DNA of 64,000 bases from Symsagittifera roscoffensis (taxonomy: Eukaryota; Xenacoelomorpha; Acoela; Convolutidae). This document shows positions 11,017 through 23,099 of this stretch, piece by piece. The first letter of the stretch is position 1, and every line of letters begins with the position of its first letter. The position numbers and the translations under genes are program-made. The notes under the pieces are model-generated. The model was not told the origin of the DNA. It searched no databases and worked only from the letters and a program-made list of their open reading frames with translations. The stretch spans positions 1-64,000 of the forward strand of contig NW_026971165.1 of the NCBI RefSeq assembly GCF_963678635.1, in the 5' to 3' direction.

Positions 11017-11040
11017 CCCTCTCTCTCTCTCTCTCTCTCT
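11017..11040 (+). repeat. (CT)n tail of the LINE
   Basis: About 24 bp of uninterrupted CT dinucleotides directly after the LINE 3' region, marking its 3' end. Confidence 0.8.
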
Positions 11041-11555
11041 ATAGGTATTCCACGAACCCTTCAAACAGTTTTTTTTCATATCCTCTTGCGATATCTGCAC
11101 ACTGGCGCAACAATTGAACGGTCAAAATTTTTCTACAGAATTGATTCACCTGATTATTTTGAGTTGTTGTTATGCATACTATTTTAATGAGCCAGCTTTG
11201 TATCTCAGAGTCTTTTTGGAAGTCTTTTACTTATGTACAAATTTTTTTTTGATCGCTTGGATTGATTTTTGATATTTTGGCAGGCAAGGAGCAACGCTAG
11301 TAAATATTCTTATCGTTATTATAAATATGTTTTGCAATAGCTGTCGGAGGACATTGAATTACCTTTGTTAATCGCCTCGCAGGCACTGATGTCGCTCGAG
11401 ATCACTTGATAGTTGATTGTTCTTTTAAAAAAGTCCCATATAGTTGATCACAGTTAGCTCAAAACTAATAGCTCACTTTCAATAGTCAGACAGTTTTTTT
11501 AGGCTGTACCGTTCCTGTTCACTTATTTACACGTTCCTGTTCAGTTATACTACAA
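11041..11555. other. Non-coding spacer
   Basis: AT-rich sequence between the LINE tail and the 4.6-kb duplication; no ORF, RNA gene or repeat boundary that I can support. Confidence 0.4.
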
Positions 11556-11702
11556 GGCCATGTTTTTTTCCAATCCTAGTCGACAAAATTGGTTATCAAA
11601 AATTACTCTGCCAATCCTGACATTAAGACAATCAAAAGAACATGATGAGGGGATCTCCCCTGCATAAGCTGCTACGCTTTTATTTTTGTAGAAAACGATT
11701 TC

Positions 11703-11764
11703 TAGCCTTAGGCACACGTCTCTCATCACGATAGTCATGCGTTTGAATCCCACTTCGGTCACGG
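11703..11764 (+). repeat. tRNA-like sequence in duplication unit 1
   Basis: AGCCTTAGGCACACG followed by a possible anticodon loop (CTCATCA) and a B-box-like GTTTGAATCCC. An identical copy lies in unit 2 at about 16322-16383. Probably a tRNA-derived SINE head or tRNA pseudogene. Confidence 0.35.
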
Positions 11765-11879
11765 TTGGAGGGTCCCAGAGTCATCCGCCTCCTCCCACAC
11801 GGTGGGTCCTGCACTGAGCTGGACCGGGGGTTAACAAAAAGCCTTAGATGATGCCCAACGTTTGAAAGTTTTATCGTTT

Positions 11880-13300
11880 CTTGGAAACTTCCTTTTTCAT
11901 CGAAAACTACTTTGCCAAAAATCTGAGATCAAGTGTTCAATCGCACTAACTGGTGTTCTAAATTCTCCCTGCATGAACGGATACACCCTGTTTTTTTTAG
12001 TAGAAAAAGTTATAGCCATAAACTTAGTTCATTTTTTCATTTTTAAGGTTTGGCGATTCAAACGATTTTGTCATTTTTAAGTTTTGGCGATTGGAAACTT
12101 ACGCTTTTCTTTAAAATACCCCAGACCTCAAAAATGGCTCTAAAACACTCGAAATATTCCAATTTTTGAACTGAAATTTGACCGTTTTTTTTCTAATTTT
12201 TCAAAGTTTTCTAAAACAAAATATCCCTTCGAATTTTAGGTAACGGTTTCAATCGAAAAATTATGCTCTAGGATGTTTACCTGCATAGCGGCTAAGCTCT
12301 AACTTTTGTAGAAAAGCTATGTTGGGCTCAGCAAATGTCCTTTTTTAAATTTCTCAAAAACGACCCTGTCAAATCTCATGTTAGTGTCCTAGTTGAAAAG
12401 AAAAGGAAATTGAAATTTTTCTGCAAAAGTAGCGACGCCCTAAGTTTTTGAAGGACCTTAGTTTTGGACCTACAAAGTCTTTTTTTAATTTTGACCTTTG
12501 GTGGCTTTTGTCGAAAACTACTCTACTAAATCTGAAAGAAAAGGTTCAATTTAAAAAACAGGTGCCGGGAACTATCTAAGCATGACAACTAATCCCTGAT
12601 TATTGTATAAAAAAACAATCTTGAATCTGGAAATGTTCATGTTTTGAAATATTGACAGATTTTTGGAAACTTTTTCAATTATCTCAAAAACTACACCGCC
12701 AAATCTAAGATTAAGTTTAATTAAAAACTATAGGCTGGGAAATTTTTCTCAATATCTGTTGCGCTCCAAATGACGTATAAAAGATGAAAGCAATGTTAAA
12801 CTTATTAGACTTAGCAAAAGTCCTTTTTTCTCGTTTTTGGAATTTTCTCAGATTTTTTTGGAAACTACGGTACCAAATCTGAAATAAGTTTCAATCGAAA
12901 GAACAAAGTATCCCCTATATTAGCAATTTCTCCATTTTTTGTACCAAATCTGCTATGGAATCCGCCATAACAAATAGGATCATTTGATATATTGACCCAT
13001 TTTTGGACCTCGTGCAATTTCCCATACACGACTGTTTTTTTTTAATTTGACTTTTGGAGGCGTTTGTCGAAAACTACCCAACCAAATCTGAAATAAAAGG
13101 TTCAATTTTAAATGCAGGTACTGAGAATTTTCTTCGCATGACAACTCAGCCGTGATTATTTTTTATATATAAAAAAATAATATTGAATGTAGAAAGAGTT
13201 CATGTTTTGAAATATTGACCGTTTTTTTTTGGAAAATTTTTCAATTATGTCGAAAACTACACTGACATATCTTAGATTAAGTTAAATTAATTGACCTTTT
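11880..13300. repeat. Degenerate interspersed repeat, about 150-190 bp period
   Basis: A core resembling TCGAAAACTAC, then CCAAATCTGA, then AAGTTTCAATT, recurs near 11895, 12350, 12515, 12680, 12855, 13055 and 13250 with variable spacers. The copies are strongly diverged from each other but nearly identical between the two 4.6-kb units, so the internal repeat is much older than the tandem duplication. The matching block in unit 2 is about 16495-17900. Confidence 0.55.
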
Positions 13301-14131
13301 TTGGATTTCGTTCAATTTTCCAAGGGCGACTGTGCGTTTTCTGAAACTAGGAAATCAATCAAATGGAGATGTTGTAATAATCTTTCCTGAGTAAAAGTTT
13401 TCTCCATAATTAATCCGAATATTTAAAATAGCGATGAAGTTTATATTCGGGTGTGTTTCAGTGTTTTTTCTTTTTTGTTGCCACGCTAAATCAGGTACCG
13501 CAAATAATCATCGGAATGGATCGAGTTAAAGCTTTTTCAGTCGTGATTTGAGCAATATTAAGAAATTTTAAGAAACTTGTCTCACTGTCGAGAAAATATG
13601 GTTGAATGGTTTTGAGTTATTGTCAAATTTCCAGCGAGTCAAGCGATCGAATAAATTTCCTTCTATATGAAAAGTAGTAACTTAGGCTAAAATTGATTTT
13701 ACTAAAAATAGAGCTCTAGTTTTGGAAGCTTCAATTTGAACTTTTAAGTGCAAAAAATGAAGAAAAAAAATCTTTTTTTTTGTTTATTTATTTTGTGAAC
13801 AATTGTAGTCGTTTATGCCTAAATTAACTAAATTTTTACGCGTTCTTGTAGTTCTATCATCACACGGCGTACAATTCTGAGAATGTGGTCGGAACATTTT
13901 GTGCTGCTTGCGCAGCAAACCGGCTATCCTTGTTTTGATGGAATCAGCTATGGACTTGGCAAGTGTCCAAAAGTTCCCATTTTTTTAGTTACGCATTATC
14001 TTCGACTTATCTTACGCATTATCTTACGCATAGTTCCAAAAGTTACGCGTTATCTTCGACTCTGAACATGTTCTTAAAAATTTTCAAAGACAAGACCAAA
14101 ATCACGCTGGACTTTTAGTAATTTTTCAGTC

Positions 14132-14188
14132 GACTGTGGTGCAGATGCGATGACGTGAGACTCATATGTACAGGTTCAATCCCGGTAC
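14132..14188 (+). repeat. tRNA-like sequence
   Basis: TGTGGTGCAGATGCGATGAC resembles the D-arm of the copy at 5208 and is followed by GGTTCAATCCC (B box). Its duplicate is at about 18722-18780. Probably tRNA-derived repeat. Confidence 0.4.
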
Positions 14189-14277
14189 ATTCAATTACTT
14201 GTGCTCAGAAGAGAATTAGCAAGTTATTAGCAATTGTAGCTGCTTCATCAATAAATAGTGTTGGTAAGTTTCCAAAC

Positions 14278-14334
14278 GGCTGTGGCGCACATACCAGAAC
14301 TTCTAATCTGCAGGTCATAGGTTCGATACTGGCT
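14278..14334 (+). repeat. tRNA-like sequence
   Basis: TGTGGCGCACATACC followed by AGGTTCGATACTGGC. Third member of the same tRNA-like set in this region; the duplicate is at about 18870-18930. Confidence 0.35.
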
Positions 14335-15507
14335 CTTAGCAAATGTTTTTCAAAGATTTTTCTCTATTTTACTTTGTTTTTGGCTTTTAGAGCTAATATA
14401 TCCCGTTTTCTTGCTTGAGATTGCGAAGTGCAGGTTGCAATCTATGAATCGATTATCTCTTTTTTCAATGCACAAGTCTTTTTCTCCATTTTCTATATAT
14501 GTAATATTAGTTTGATTTTCAGCTTTTTTTTTCCGCAAGAAATTTGAATAGACTTTTTATGACTTCACTTACAAGGTAACTACTTTTCCCAAGAAATTGG
14601 TTCGTCAGACCAGTATCTATCTCTGCCATATGTGTTAAATCAAGTTGAAACTTACTAAAACTCATAGTTATCAACATCTTTCAACCCCATCACCCTACCC
14701 CCTGAATCTGTTTCTTTACTGAATCATAATAAATTTAATGTACAACCGGGCAGATTTACAGTTGAGAGGGCCCTTTCTTCAGGGTTTGGCTACTTTGTCC
14801 ACAAAAAAGATCCCTCCTCTGATAAAATCCAATTTAATGCCTTTGACGCCAACATATACTAATTCAAGGAAGAGTATCCGCCAAAAAACTAATGGTTTTG
14901 TCCAAACCTTTAGCAAACGGCCCAAAAATGTTGTGTTTGGCCAGTTGCTTTCACAAAAAAGAAGTTAAAACTTGGACAGTTTTTGTTGATTTAGTAGTAA
15001 AAATACAAAACTGAAGAAAATTTGTTCTAAGATGGAGCCGACAAACTTATCATTTTAGTGTTTTGAGGCAAACCTAGTAACTCTTCTATGTGATATAAAA
15101 AAATTAAGGTCAAAACAGTTAGAAATCGAAAAGAATCACTAAAAGTACACTGAGCTGAAATTTTCTGTCACTGTTTTTGTAAGTCGGAAACATAACTAAC
15201 AGATATTTGGAAAAGTAAACTATTTTAACGAATGCAACGCAAAAATGTTTCACAGAAAAACTTTTAGCCGGAATGTCAGTCAAATTATAGACTCTTTCAT
15301 GACAGCTCTTTTTCATCGAAATCACTTAGTTTGAGAAATTTGATCAATACGTATTTTTTAGTTCCTCTGTGAAATTTTAAGAGCTGAAGTTTTAAAATCT
15401 CCGTTTTTGAAGAAAAATAATGTAAAATTTAAAATCCCTTTTTTGGAACTACCAGAAAAGCAGATTTTTTTGGGTCATTTGCAACTTTATTTTACGAACA
15501 GCGTAAT

Positions 15508-15993
15508 TTTTCCGACTTTCAAAGAAAAGAATTATTTATGCTTGGGGTAGTTTTTTTTTATTCAGTCAATTTTTGGCGATCGAAATAATAGTTTCAACAA
15601 AAAATGTTGAGACCCCATTGAAGATATCTACTACCTGAAATCCAATTTCAAAAGATGTTTTACCGACGGTCATTTTCATCAAATTTTTTGGAGTTTGAAA
15701 GAGCCAATTTGGTCATGCTCTGAACTAGTTTATGCGCGCTTTGAAGAATTTATCCATAACTCAGAAAGCCTAACGCGTACTATTTATGCGGACAAAATAT
15801 TTTGTACAATTAAATCGTTTAAAATAGATTGAGGCTAGCTAATCTTTCGTAATACTTTATACTTGTACACTTGATCTTTCATATTGTCCAAAATTTGTAA
15901 TTTTTTGCAATTTTTTTCCCCAAAAACTGTTCGATATAGATTGAGGGACAGTCGTAACATTCAGGGCTTTGCCCTGATATACGAGCAATCTTC
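15508..15993 (+). mobile_element. HINE-like repeat, diverged subfamily (unit 1)
   Basis: Begins TTCCGACTTTC with the CTTGGGGTAG equivalent of the family 5' region and ends with CATTCAGGGCTTTGCCCTGA and ACGAGCAATCTT. The middle differs from copies A-C. The unit 2 duplicate spans 20102-20586. Confidence 0.5.
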
Positions 15994-16172
15994 TTTTCTT
16001 TTCGTTTTGTAAACGTGTAACGAGTATTTTAAAAATAAAAGCAAATCCGCGAAGAAATAGATTCAGCACGAACAACTACGACGTTTCTTGGAATAAAACC
16101 ACGCGATTAAAATACGTATCATCATATTATTCAAGAGCACGTTGCCTGAAACAAAATTCAAGAGCACGTTGC

Positions 16173-19100
16173 CATGTTTTTTTTTTCCAATCCTAGTCGA
16201 CAAAATTGGTTATCAAAAATTACTCTGCCAATCCTGACATTAAGACAATCAAAAGAACATGATGAGGGGATCTCCCCTGCATAAGCTGCTACGCTTTTAT
16301 TTTTGTAGAAAACGATTTCTAGCCTTAGGCACACGTCTCTCATCACGATAGTCATGCGTTTGAATCCCACTTCGGTCACGGTTGGAGGGTCCCAGAGTTA
16401 TCCGCCTCCTCCCACACGGTGGGTCCTGCACTGAGCTGGACCGGGGGTTAACAAAAAGCCTTAGATGATGCCCAACGTTTGAAAGTTTTATCGTTTCTTG
16501 GAAACTTCCTTTTTCATCGAAAACTACTTTGCCAAAAATCTGAGATCAAGTGTTCAATCGCACTAACTGGTGTTCTAAATTCTCCCTGCATGAACGGATA
16601 CACCCTGTTTTTTTTTAGTAGAAAAAGTTATAGCCATAAACTTAGTTCATTTTTTCATTTTTAAGGTTTGGCGATTCAAACGATTTTGTCATTTTTAAGT
16701 TTTGGCGATTGGAAACTTACGCTTTTCTTTAAAATACCCCAGACCTCAAAAATGGCTCTAAAACACTCGAAATATTCCAATTTTTGAACTGAAATTTGAC
16801 CGTTTTTTTTCTAATTTTTCAAAGTTTTCTAAAAAAATATCCCTTCGAATTTTAGGTAACGGTTTCAATCGAAAAATTATGCTCTAGGATGTTTACCTGC
16901 ATAGCGGCTAAGCTCTAATTTTTGTAGAAAAGCTATGTTGGGCTCAGCAAATGTCCTTTTTTAAATTTCTCAAAAACGACCCTGTCAAATCTCATGTTAG
17001 TGTCCTAGTTGAAAAGAAAAGGAAATTGAAATTTTTCTGCAAAAGTAGCGACGCCCTAAGTTTTTGAAGGACCTTAGTTTTGGACCTACAAAGTCTTTTT
17101 TTAATTTTGACCTTTGGTGGCTTTTGTCGAAAACTACTCTGCTAAATCTGAAAGAAAAGGTTCAATTTAAAAAACAGGTGCCGGGAACTATCTAAGCATG
17201 ACAACTAATCCCTGATTATTGTATAAAAAAACAATCTTGAATCTGGAAATGTTCATGTTTTGAAATATTGACAGATTTTTGGAAACTTTTTCAATTATCT
17301 CAAAAACTACACCGCCAAATCTAAGATTAAGTTTAATTAAAAACTATAGGCTGGGAACTTTTTCTCAATATCTGTTGCGCTCCAAATGACGTATAAAAGA
17401 TGAAAGCAATGTTAAACTTATTAGACTTAGCAAAAGTCCTTTTTCTCGTTTTTGGAATTTTCTCTGATTTTTTTGGAAACTACGGTACCAAATCTGAAAT
17501 AAGTTTCAATCGAAAGATCAAAGTATCCCCTATATTAGCAATTTCTCCATTTTTTGTACCAAATCTGCTATGGAATCCGCCATAACAAATAGAATCATTT
17601 GATATATTGACCCATTTTTGGACCTCGTGCAATTTCCCATACACGACTGTTTTTTTTTAATTTGACTTTTGGAGGCGTTTGTCGAAAACTACCCAACCAA
17701 ATCTGAAATAAAAGGTTCAATTTTAAATGCAGGTACTGAGAATTTTCTTTGCATGACAACTCAGCCGTGATTATTTTTTTATATATAAAAAAATAATATT
17801 GAATGTAGAAAGAGTTCATGTTTTGAAATATTGACCGTTTTTTTTTGGAAAATTTTTCAATTATGTCGAAAACTACACTGACATATCTTAGATTAAGTTA
17901 AATTAATTGACCTTTTTTGGATTTCGTTCAATTTTCCAAGGGCGACTGTGCGTTTTCTGAAACTAGGAAATCAATCAAATGGAGATGTTGTAATAATCTT
18001 TCCTGAGTAAAAGTTTTCTCCATAATTAATCTGAATATTGAAAATAGCGATGAAGTTTATATTCGGGTGTGTTTCAGTGTTTTTTCTTTTTTGTTGCCAC
18101 GCTAAATCAGGTACCGCAAATAATCATCGGAATGGATCGAGTTAAAGCTTTTTCAGTCGTGATTTGAGCAATATTAAGAAATTTTAAAAAACTTGTCTCA
18201 CTGTCGAGAAAATATGGTTGAATGGTTTTGAGTTATTGTCAAATTTCCAGCGAGTAAAGCGATCGAATAAATTTCCTTCTATATGAAAAGTAGTAACTTA
18301 GGCTAAAATTGATTTTACTAAAAATAGAGCTCTAGTTTTGGAAGCTTCAATTTGAACTTTTAAGTGCAAAAAATGTTTATTTATTTTGTGAACAATTGTA
18401 GCCGTTTATGCCTAAATTAACTAAATTTTTACGCGTTCTTGTAGTTCTATCATCACACGGCGTACAATTCTGAGAATGTGGTCGGAACATTTTGTGCTGC
18501 TTGCGCAGCAAACCGGCTATCCTTGTTTTGATGGAATCAGCTATGGACTTGGCAAGTGTCCAAAAGTTCCCATTTTTTTAGTTACGCATTATCTTCGACT
18601 TATCTTACGCATTATCTTACGCATAGTTCCAAAAGTTACGCGTTATCTTCGACTCTGAACATGTTCTTAAAAATTTTCAAAGACGACCAAAATCACGCTG
18701 GACTTCTAGTAATTTTTCAGTCGACTGTGGTGCAGATGCGATGACGTGAGACTCCTAATGTACAGGTTCAATCCCGGTACATTCAATTACTTGTGCTCAG
18801 AAGAGAATTAGCAAGTTATTAGCAATTGTAGCTGCTTCATCAATAAATAGTGTTGGTAAGTTTCCAAACGGCTGTGGCGCACATACCAGAACTTCTAATC
18901 TGCAGGTCATAGGTTCGATACTGGCTCTTAGCAAATGTTTTTCAAAGATTTTTCTCTATTTTACTTTGTTTTTGGCTTTTAGAGCTAATATATCCCGTTT
19001 TCTTGCTTGAGATTGCGAAGTGCAGGTTGCAATCTATGAATCGATTATCTCTTTTTTCAATGCACAAGTCTTTTTCTCCATTTTCTATATATGTAATATT

Positions 19101-20746
19101 AGTTTGATTTTCAGCTTTTTTTTCCGCAAGAAATTTGAGTAGACTTTTTATGCCTTCACTTACAAGGTAACTACTTTTCCCAAGAAATTGGTTCGTCAGA
19201 CCAGTATCTATCTCTGCCATATGTGTTAAATCAAGTTGAAACTTACTAAAACTCATAGTTATCAACATCTTTCAACCCCATCACCCTACCCCCTGAATCT
19301 GTTTCTTTACTGAATCATAATAAATTTAATGTACAACCGGGCAGATTTACAGTTGAGAGGGCCCTTTCTTCAGGGTTTGGCTACTTTGTCCACGAAAAAG
19401 ATCCCTCCTCTGATAAAATCCAATTTAATTCCTTTGACGCCAACATATACTAATTCAAGGAAGAGTATCCGCCAAAAAACTAATGGTTTTGTCCAAACCT
19501 TTAGCAAACGGCCCAAAAATGTTTGTGTTTGGCCAGTTGCTTTCACGAAAAAGAAGTTAAAACTTGGACAGTTTTTGTTGATTTAGTAGTAAAAATATAA
19601 AACTGAAGAAAATTTGTTCTAAGATGGAGCCGACAAACTTATCATTTCAGTGTTTTGAGGCAAACCTAGTAACTCTTCTATGTGATATAAAAAAATTAAG
19701 GTCAAAACAGTTAGAAATCGAAAAGAATCACTAAAAGTACACTGAGCTGAAATTTTCTGTCACTGTTTTTGTAAGTCGGAAACATAACTAACAGATATTT
19801 GGAAAAGTAAACTATTTTAACGAATGCAACGCAAAAAAAGTTTCACAGAAAAACTTTTAGCCGGAATGTCAGTCAAATTATAGACTCTTTCATGACAGCT
19901 CTTTTTCATCGAAATCACTTAGTTTGAGAAATTTGATCAGCAGGTATTTTTTAGTTCCTCTGTGAAATTTTAAGAACTGAAGTTTTAAAATCTCCGTTTT
20001 TGAAGAAAAATAATGTAGAATTTAAAATCCCTTTTTTGGAACTACCAGAAAAGCAGATTTTTTTGGGTCATTTGCAACATTATTTTACGAACAGCGTAAT
20101 TTTTCCGACTTTCAAAGAAAAGAATTATTTATGCTTGTGGTAGTTTTTTTTTATTCAGTCAATTTTCGGCGATCGAAATAATAGTTTGAACAAAAAATGT
20201 TGGGACCCCATTGAAGATATCTACTACCTCAAATCCAATTTCAAAAGATGTTTTACCGACGGTCATTTTTATCAAAGTTTTTGGAGTTTGAAAGAGCCAA
20301 TTTGGTCATGCTCTGAACTAGTTTATGCGCGCTTTGAAGAATTTATCCATAACTCAGAAAACCTAACGCGTACTATTTATGCGGACAAAATATTTTGGAC
20401 AATTAAATCGTTTAAAATAGATTGAGGCTAGCTAATCTTTCGTAATACTTTGTACTTGTACACTTGATCTTTCATATTGTCCAAAATTTATAATTTTTTG
20501 CAATTTTTTTCCCCAAAAACTGTTCGATATAGATTGAGGGACAACCGTAGCATTCAGGGCTTTGCCCTGATATACGAGCAATCTTCTTTTCTTTTCGTTT
20601 TGTAAACGTGTAACGAGTATTTTAAAAATAAAAGCAAATCCGCGAAGAAATAGATTCAGCACGAACAACTACGACATTTCTTGGAATAAAACCACGCGAT
20701 TTAAATACGTATCATCATATTATTCAAGAGCACGTTGCCTGAAACA
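16173..20746. repeat. 4.6-kb direct tandem duplication, unit 2
   Basis: Second unit, head-to-tail with unit 1 and about 98-99% similar by eye. The junction contains a short repeated TTCAAGAGCACGTTGCC (about 16132 and 16155). After 20746 the sequences diverge. Confidence 0.85.
20102..20586 (+). mobile_element. HINE-like repeat, diverged subfamily (unit 2)
   Basis: Duplicate of the element at 15508-15993, carried by the 4.6-kb tandem duplication; same ends and terminal hairpin CAGGGCTTTGCCCTG. Confidence 0.5.
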
Positions 20747-22130
20747 AAAAGTTTTGTCTTTAGTGTGGCTTTTTTCCAGACAAATTTCATCTTTAGTGCT
20801 GGCCATTTTGACAGTTTTTTTAATATCTGATAAGTTTTGACGTTTTGATGTCAAATTTGAAAAGGAAGTTCAGCTGCCATTTTTTTCTAACAGAAAGTTT
20901 AAAAAATTTTAAAAACTGCGCTTTTGGGATAATTATTGCGCTATATATCCGTCCAAATGACGCGTACGCGGCAAATTAACGAAAAAATTGTTCCAACTTG
21001 CTTTGAGATAAGCTATTTTGATTTATTACACCTTTTTAAAGACCATTGAACAATCGGTAATTTGAAAAGAATTGTAGGTAACTTCTATTGAAAGAACATT
21101 TTTTTTCGTAAGTTCTAAAGATTAGAAAAATGATAGAGTGCTCACAAGTGACTTCAATTGAAAACATGTTTTTTTAAATGAAAAGGACAGAATATAATAT
21201 ACAGAACCAACGGTTTTTATGCAACATTAATTGTTCATTCATCTATTTCATTCCTGGCCAAACAATCCGGGATATATGTCATCGTATGGTTGTACCAACC
21301 AACACATTTCTGTGTGGTAATATCACAACTTGTTCGTTCCACAATAAATTTGACGTGATATGTTCCCAAACAGTCGGCCAAAGCTATGTAATCTTCTCCA
21401 CGCGAATCCGATTCGATTAAACGTCGTTTGTCCATACATGAAATTTTTTTATACTTGCCAATTTTGAATGTGAATCAATTGGAATTTCACGATTTCAGAA
21501 GAACTTATGAACACACATTTGAGCATGCATTATTTCTTGACTTTCAATTGAAAACACGGTTTGTTCAAAAGATGTCACCAACATTTCAAAAGGCTTTGAA
21601 ATGGTGTAATACTTTGCTAGACGCTAATTTTAGTTATTGCCAATTTATTGGCAATATCTTTTCGGTCAGCGAAATTAAACGAAGTTAATTAACCTACAAT
21701 TGCGCTTTTTGACGTCAATTTTCTGTTTTTCACTAACTTCCACACGCAAAAACTATTACCAAAAAATACTAATTAACCTAACATGCAAGTTTTTGACCGG
21801 TTAAATTGCTCACCGATATTGCCAACAATTAGCATTAAAAATACATCACTTAGTACTTCACATACAGGTAGGAGAGTTTGTATCTTTTTTTGTTTCAGTC
21901 TTTATATATCAGTTTCTTGACACTTTATTGAGTTTTGCACTTCCTTGTTTGTATCAATTTTCAGAGTATCATCTTTCAGGGAAATCATTTTTATCATTTT
22001 TCGGGGAAGTCAGTGTTAGTATCTTTTTTTTCAAAACTTCATCGAATTCTAAACTTCTTCTGAGATGACTTGTTCCTTGAATATGAAGCACTCGGAAAAT
22101 TTTTTGCTTTGTTTTGATACGAGCAGTTTG
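20747..22130. other. Repeat-derived and unassigned DNA
   Basis: Contains a partial HINE-like piece (about 20755-21010) with a GCGCTATATATCCG and GACGCGTACGCGG core, and at about 22116-22130 a bare HINE 3' end (GATACGAGCAGTTTG) abutting the next copy. A 66-codon ATG-initiated ORF on the - strand (21235-21435), with several Cys and mixed codons, looks somewhat protein-like but I recognise no family. Confidence 0.35.
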
Positions 22131-22566
22131 ATTGTTCCAACTTTCGAAGAAAGTAAAGAATATATACGCTTGGGGTGGTTTTCTTATTCAGACCATTTAT
22201 AAAAAAAATTTTCGCGGGGAGCGAACCATGGATCTTCGTAGTATCAGAAGTGTTGTGCGCACCACTAGATTATCTTGACGAAAAATTTGTTGTGAACCAC
22301 TCAGTAACAGACTGACATGACAAAAGCTCTGTGATACTTTGATGCTGGAAGTTTAACGCGCATAATTTAAGCGTGGCAAATTATCCCGCACCCACCACAA
22401 AATCTTTCCGAACTCAATTGAGGCATTATTATTTCAACACAAGATTCTTAATATTCAGTTTAAAATTCTTAGTTTGTCAATATTTCATTGACCGGAAACT
22501 ATTCGAGACCATTTTATGGACAGTTGGAACGTTCAGGGCGCAGCCCTGATACGAGCACTCGTGTTT
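22131..22566 (+). mobile_element. HINE-like repeat, head-to-tail with a remnant
   Basis: Starts ATTGTTCCAACTTTCG and ends CAGGGCGCAGCCCTGATACGAGCACTCGTG. The terminal hairpin keeps its stem although the loop differs from other copies. The preceding 15 bp are the 3' end of another copy, so two copies are joined head-to-tail. Inside, on the - strand at about 22216-22275, lies a tRNA-like segment (TAGTGGTGCGCAC ... GGTTCGCTCC). Confidence 0.5.
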
Positions 22567-23099
22567 ATACTTAACATCGTGTCAGGCAATAAAATGAAAG
22601 AAAAAAACCTGTTTGTTGTATGTTTTATCAGTTTTTTTTATTGATTTTTTTATCGGGACATTAAAAAGCAGTCGAAACAACTAAGGTTTTTCCACGATAT
22701 GAGCAGGTTTGTCGTTGAGTTGAGTGTGAGATTTGAATCATTGTTTAAGACGATATTGGTTCCATTATCAAAATTGAATTGGAGCAAAGTTTGTCGTTTA
22801 ATTTCCCCTGAACAAGAAGCGTTTCAACGGCTCAATTAGTCCATTGAAATACAAAAAAGACAGCCGGTTGCTGTGATTCCAGAACGATACGATCGCAAAA
22901 AAATTGTTCATTTAGGCATGAGCGACAACATTTGTCTTCAAAAATTGAAGAAAAAAAATTTAAAACTTTTTTTTCTTATTTTTTGCGCAATTTTTTAAAA
23001 TTCTTTAGTGCAAAATTAAACATCCAAAACTAAATTTTGCTTTTGTAAGGTAAAATTTTTATCCTAAAAACCTGAAAAACAGTTAAATTCTTTATTACG

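Larger units (their letters stand above)
6500..11040 (+). mobile_element. CR1-like (Jockey superfamily) non-LTR retrotransposon
   Basis: A nearly complete LINE: ORF1 (6682-7611), ORF2 with APE-type endonuclease and RT (7659-10892), a 120-bp 3' region containing AATAAA (11006-11011) and a (CT)n tail at about 11017-11040. Short tandem-repeat tails instead of poly(A) are common in CR1-like elements. The 5' boundary is approximate and I found no clear target-site duplication. Both ORFs are long, so the insertion is not ancient; one nonsense codon in ORF2 is the only obvious lesion. Confidence 0.8.
11556..16172. repeat. 4.6-kb direct tandem duplication, unit 1
   Basis: Starts at CCATGTTTTTTTCCAATCC and runs to the next occurrence of that string. 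Unit 2 follows immediately, with only scattered substitutions and small indels over its whole length (for example a run deleted near 13757 relative to unit 2 at 18375). It contains tRNA-like sequences, a degenerate internal repeat (about 11880-13300) and a HINE-like element (15508-15993). The short ORFs inside it are carried passively in both units. No gene recognised. Confidence 0.85.

Noticed and set aside
11550-20668. Pairs of identical small ORFs (for example 11550-11762 and 16158-16379)
   Set aside because: They recur only because the 4.6-kb segment is duplicated; no domain, no start context, and neighbouring frames are equally open.
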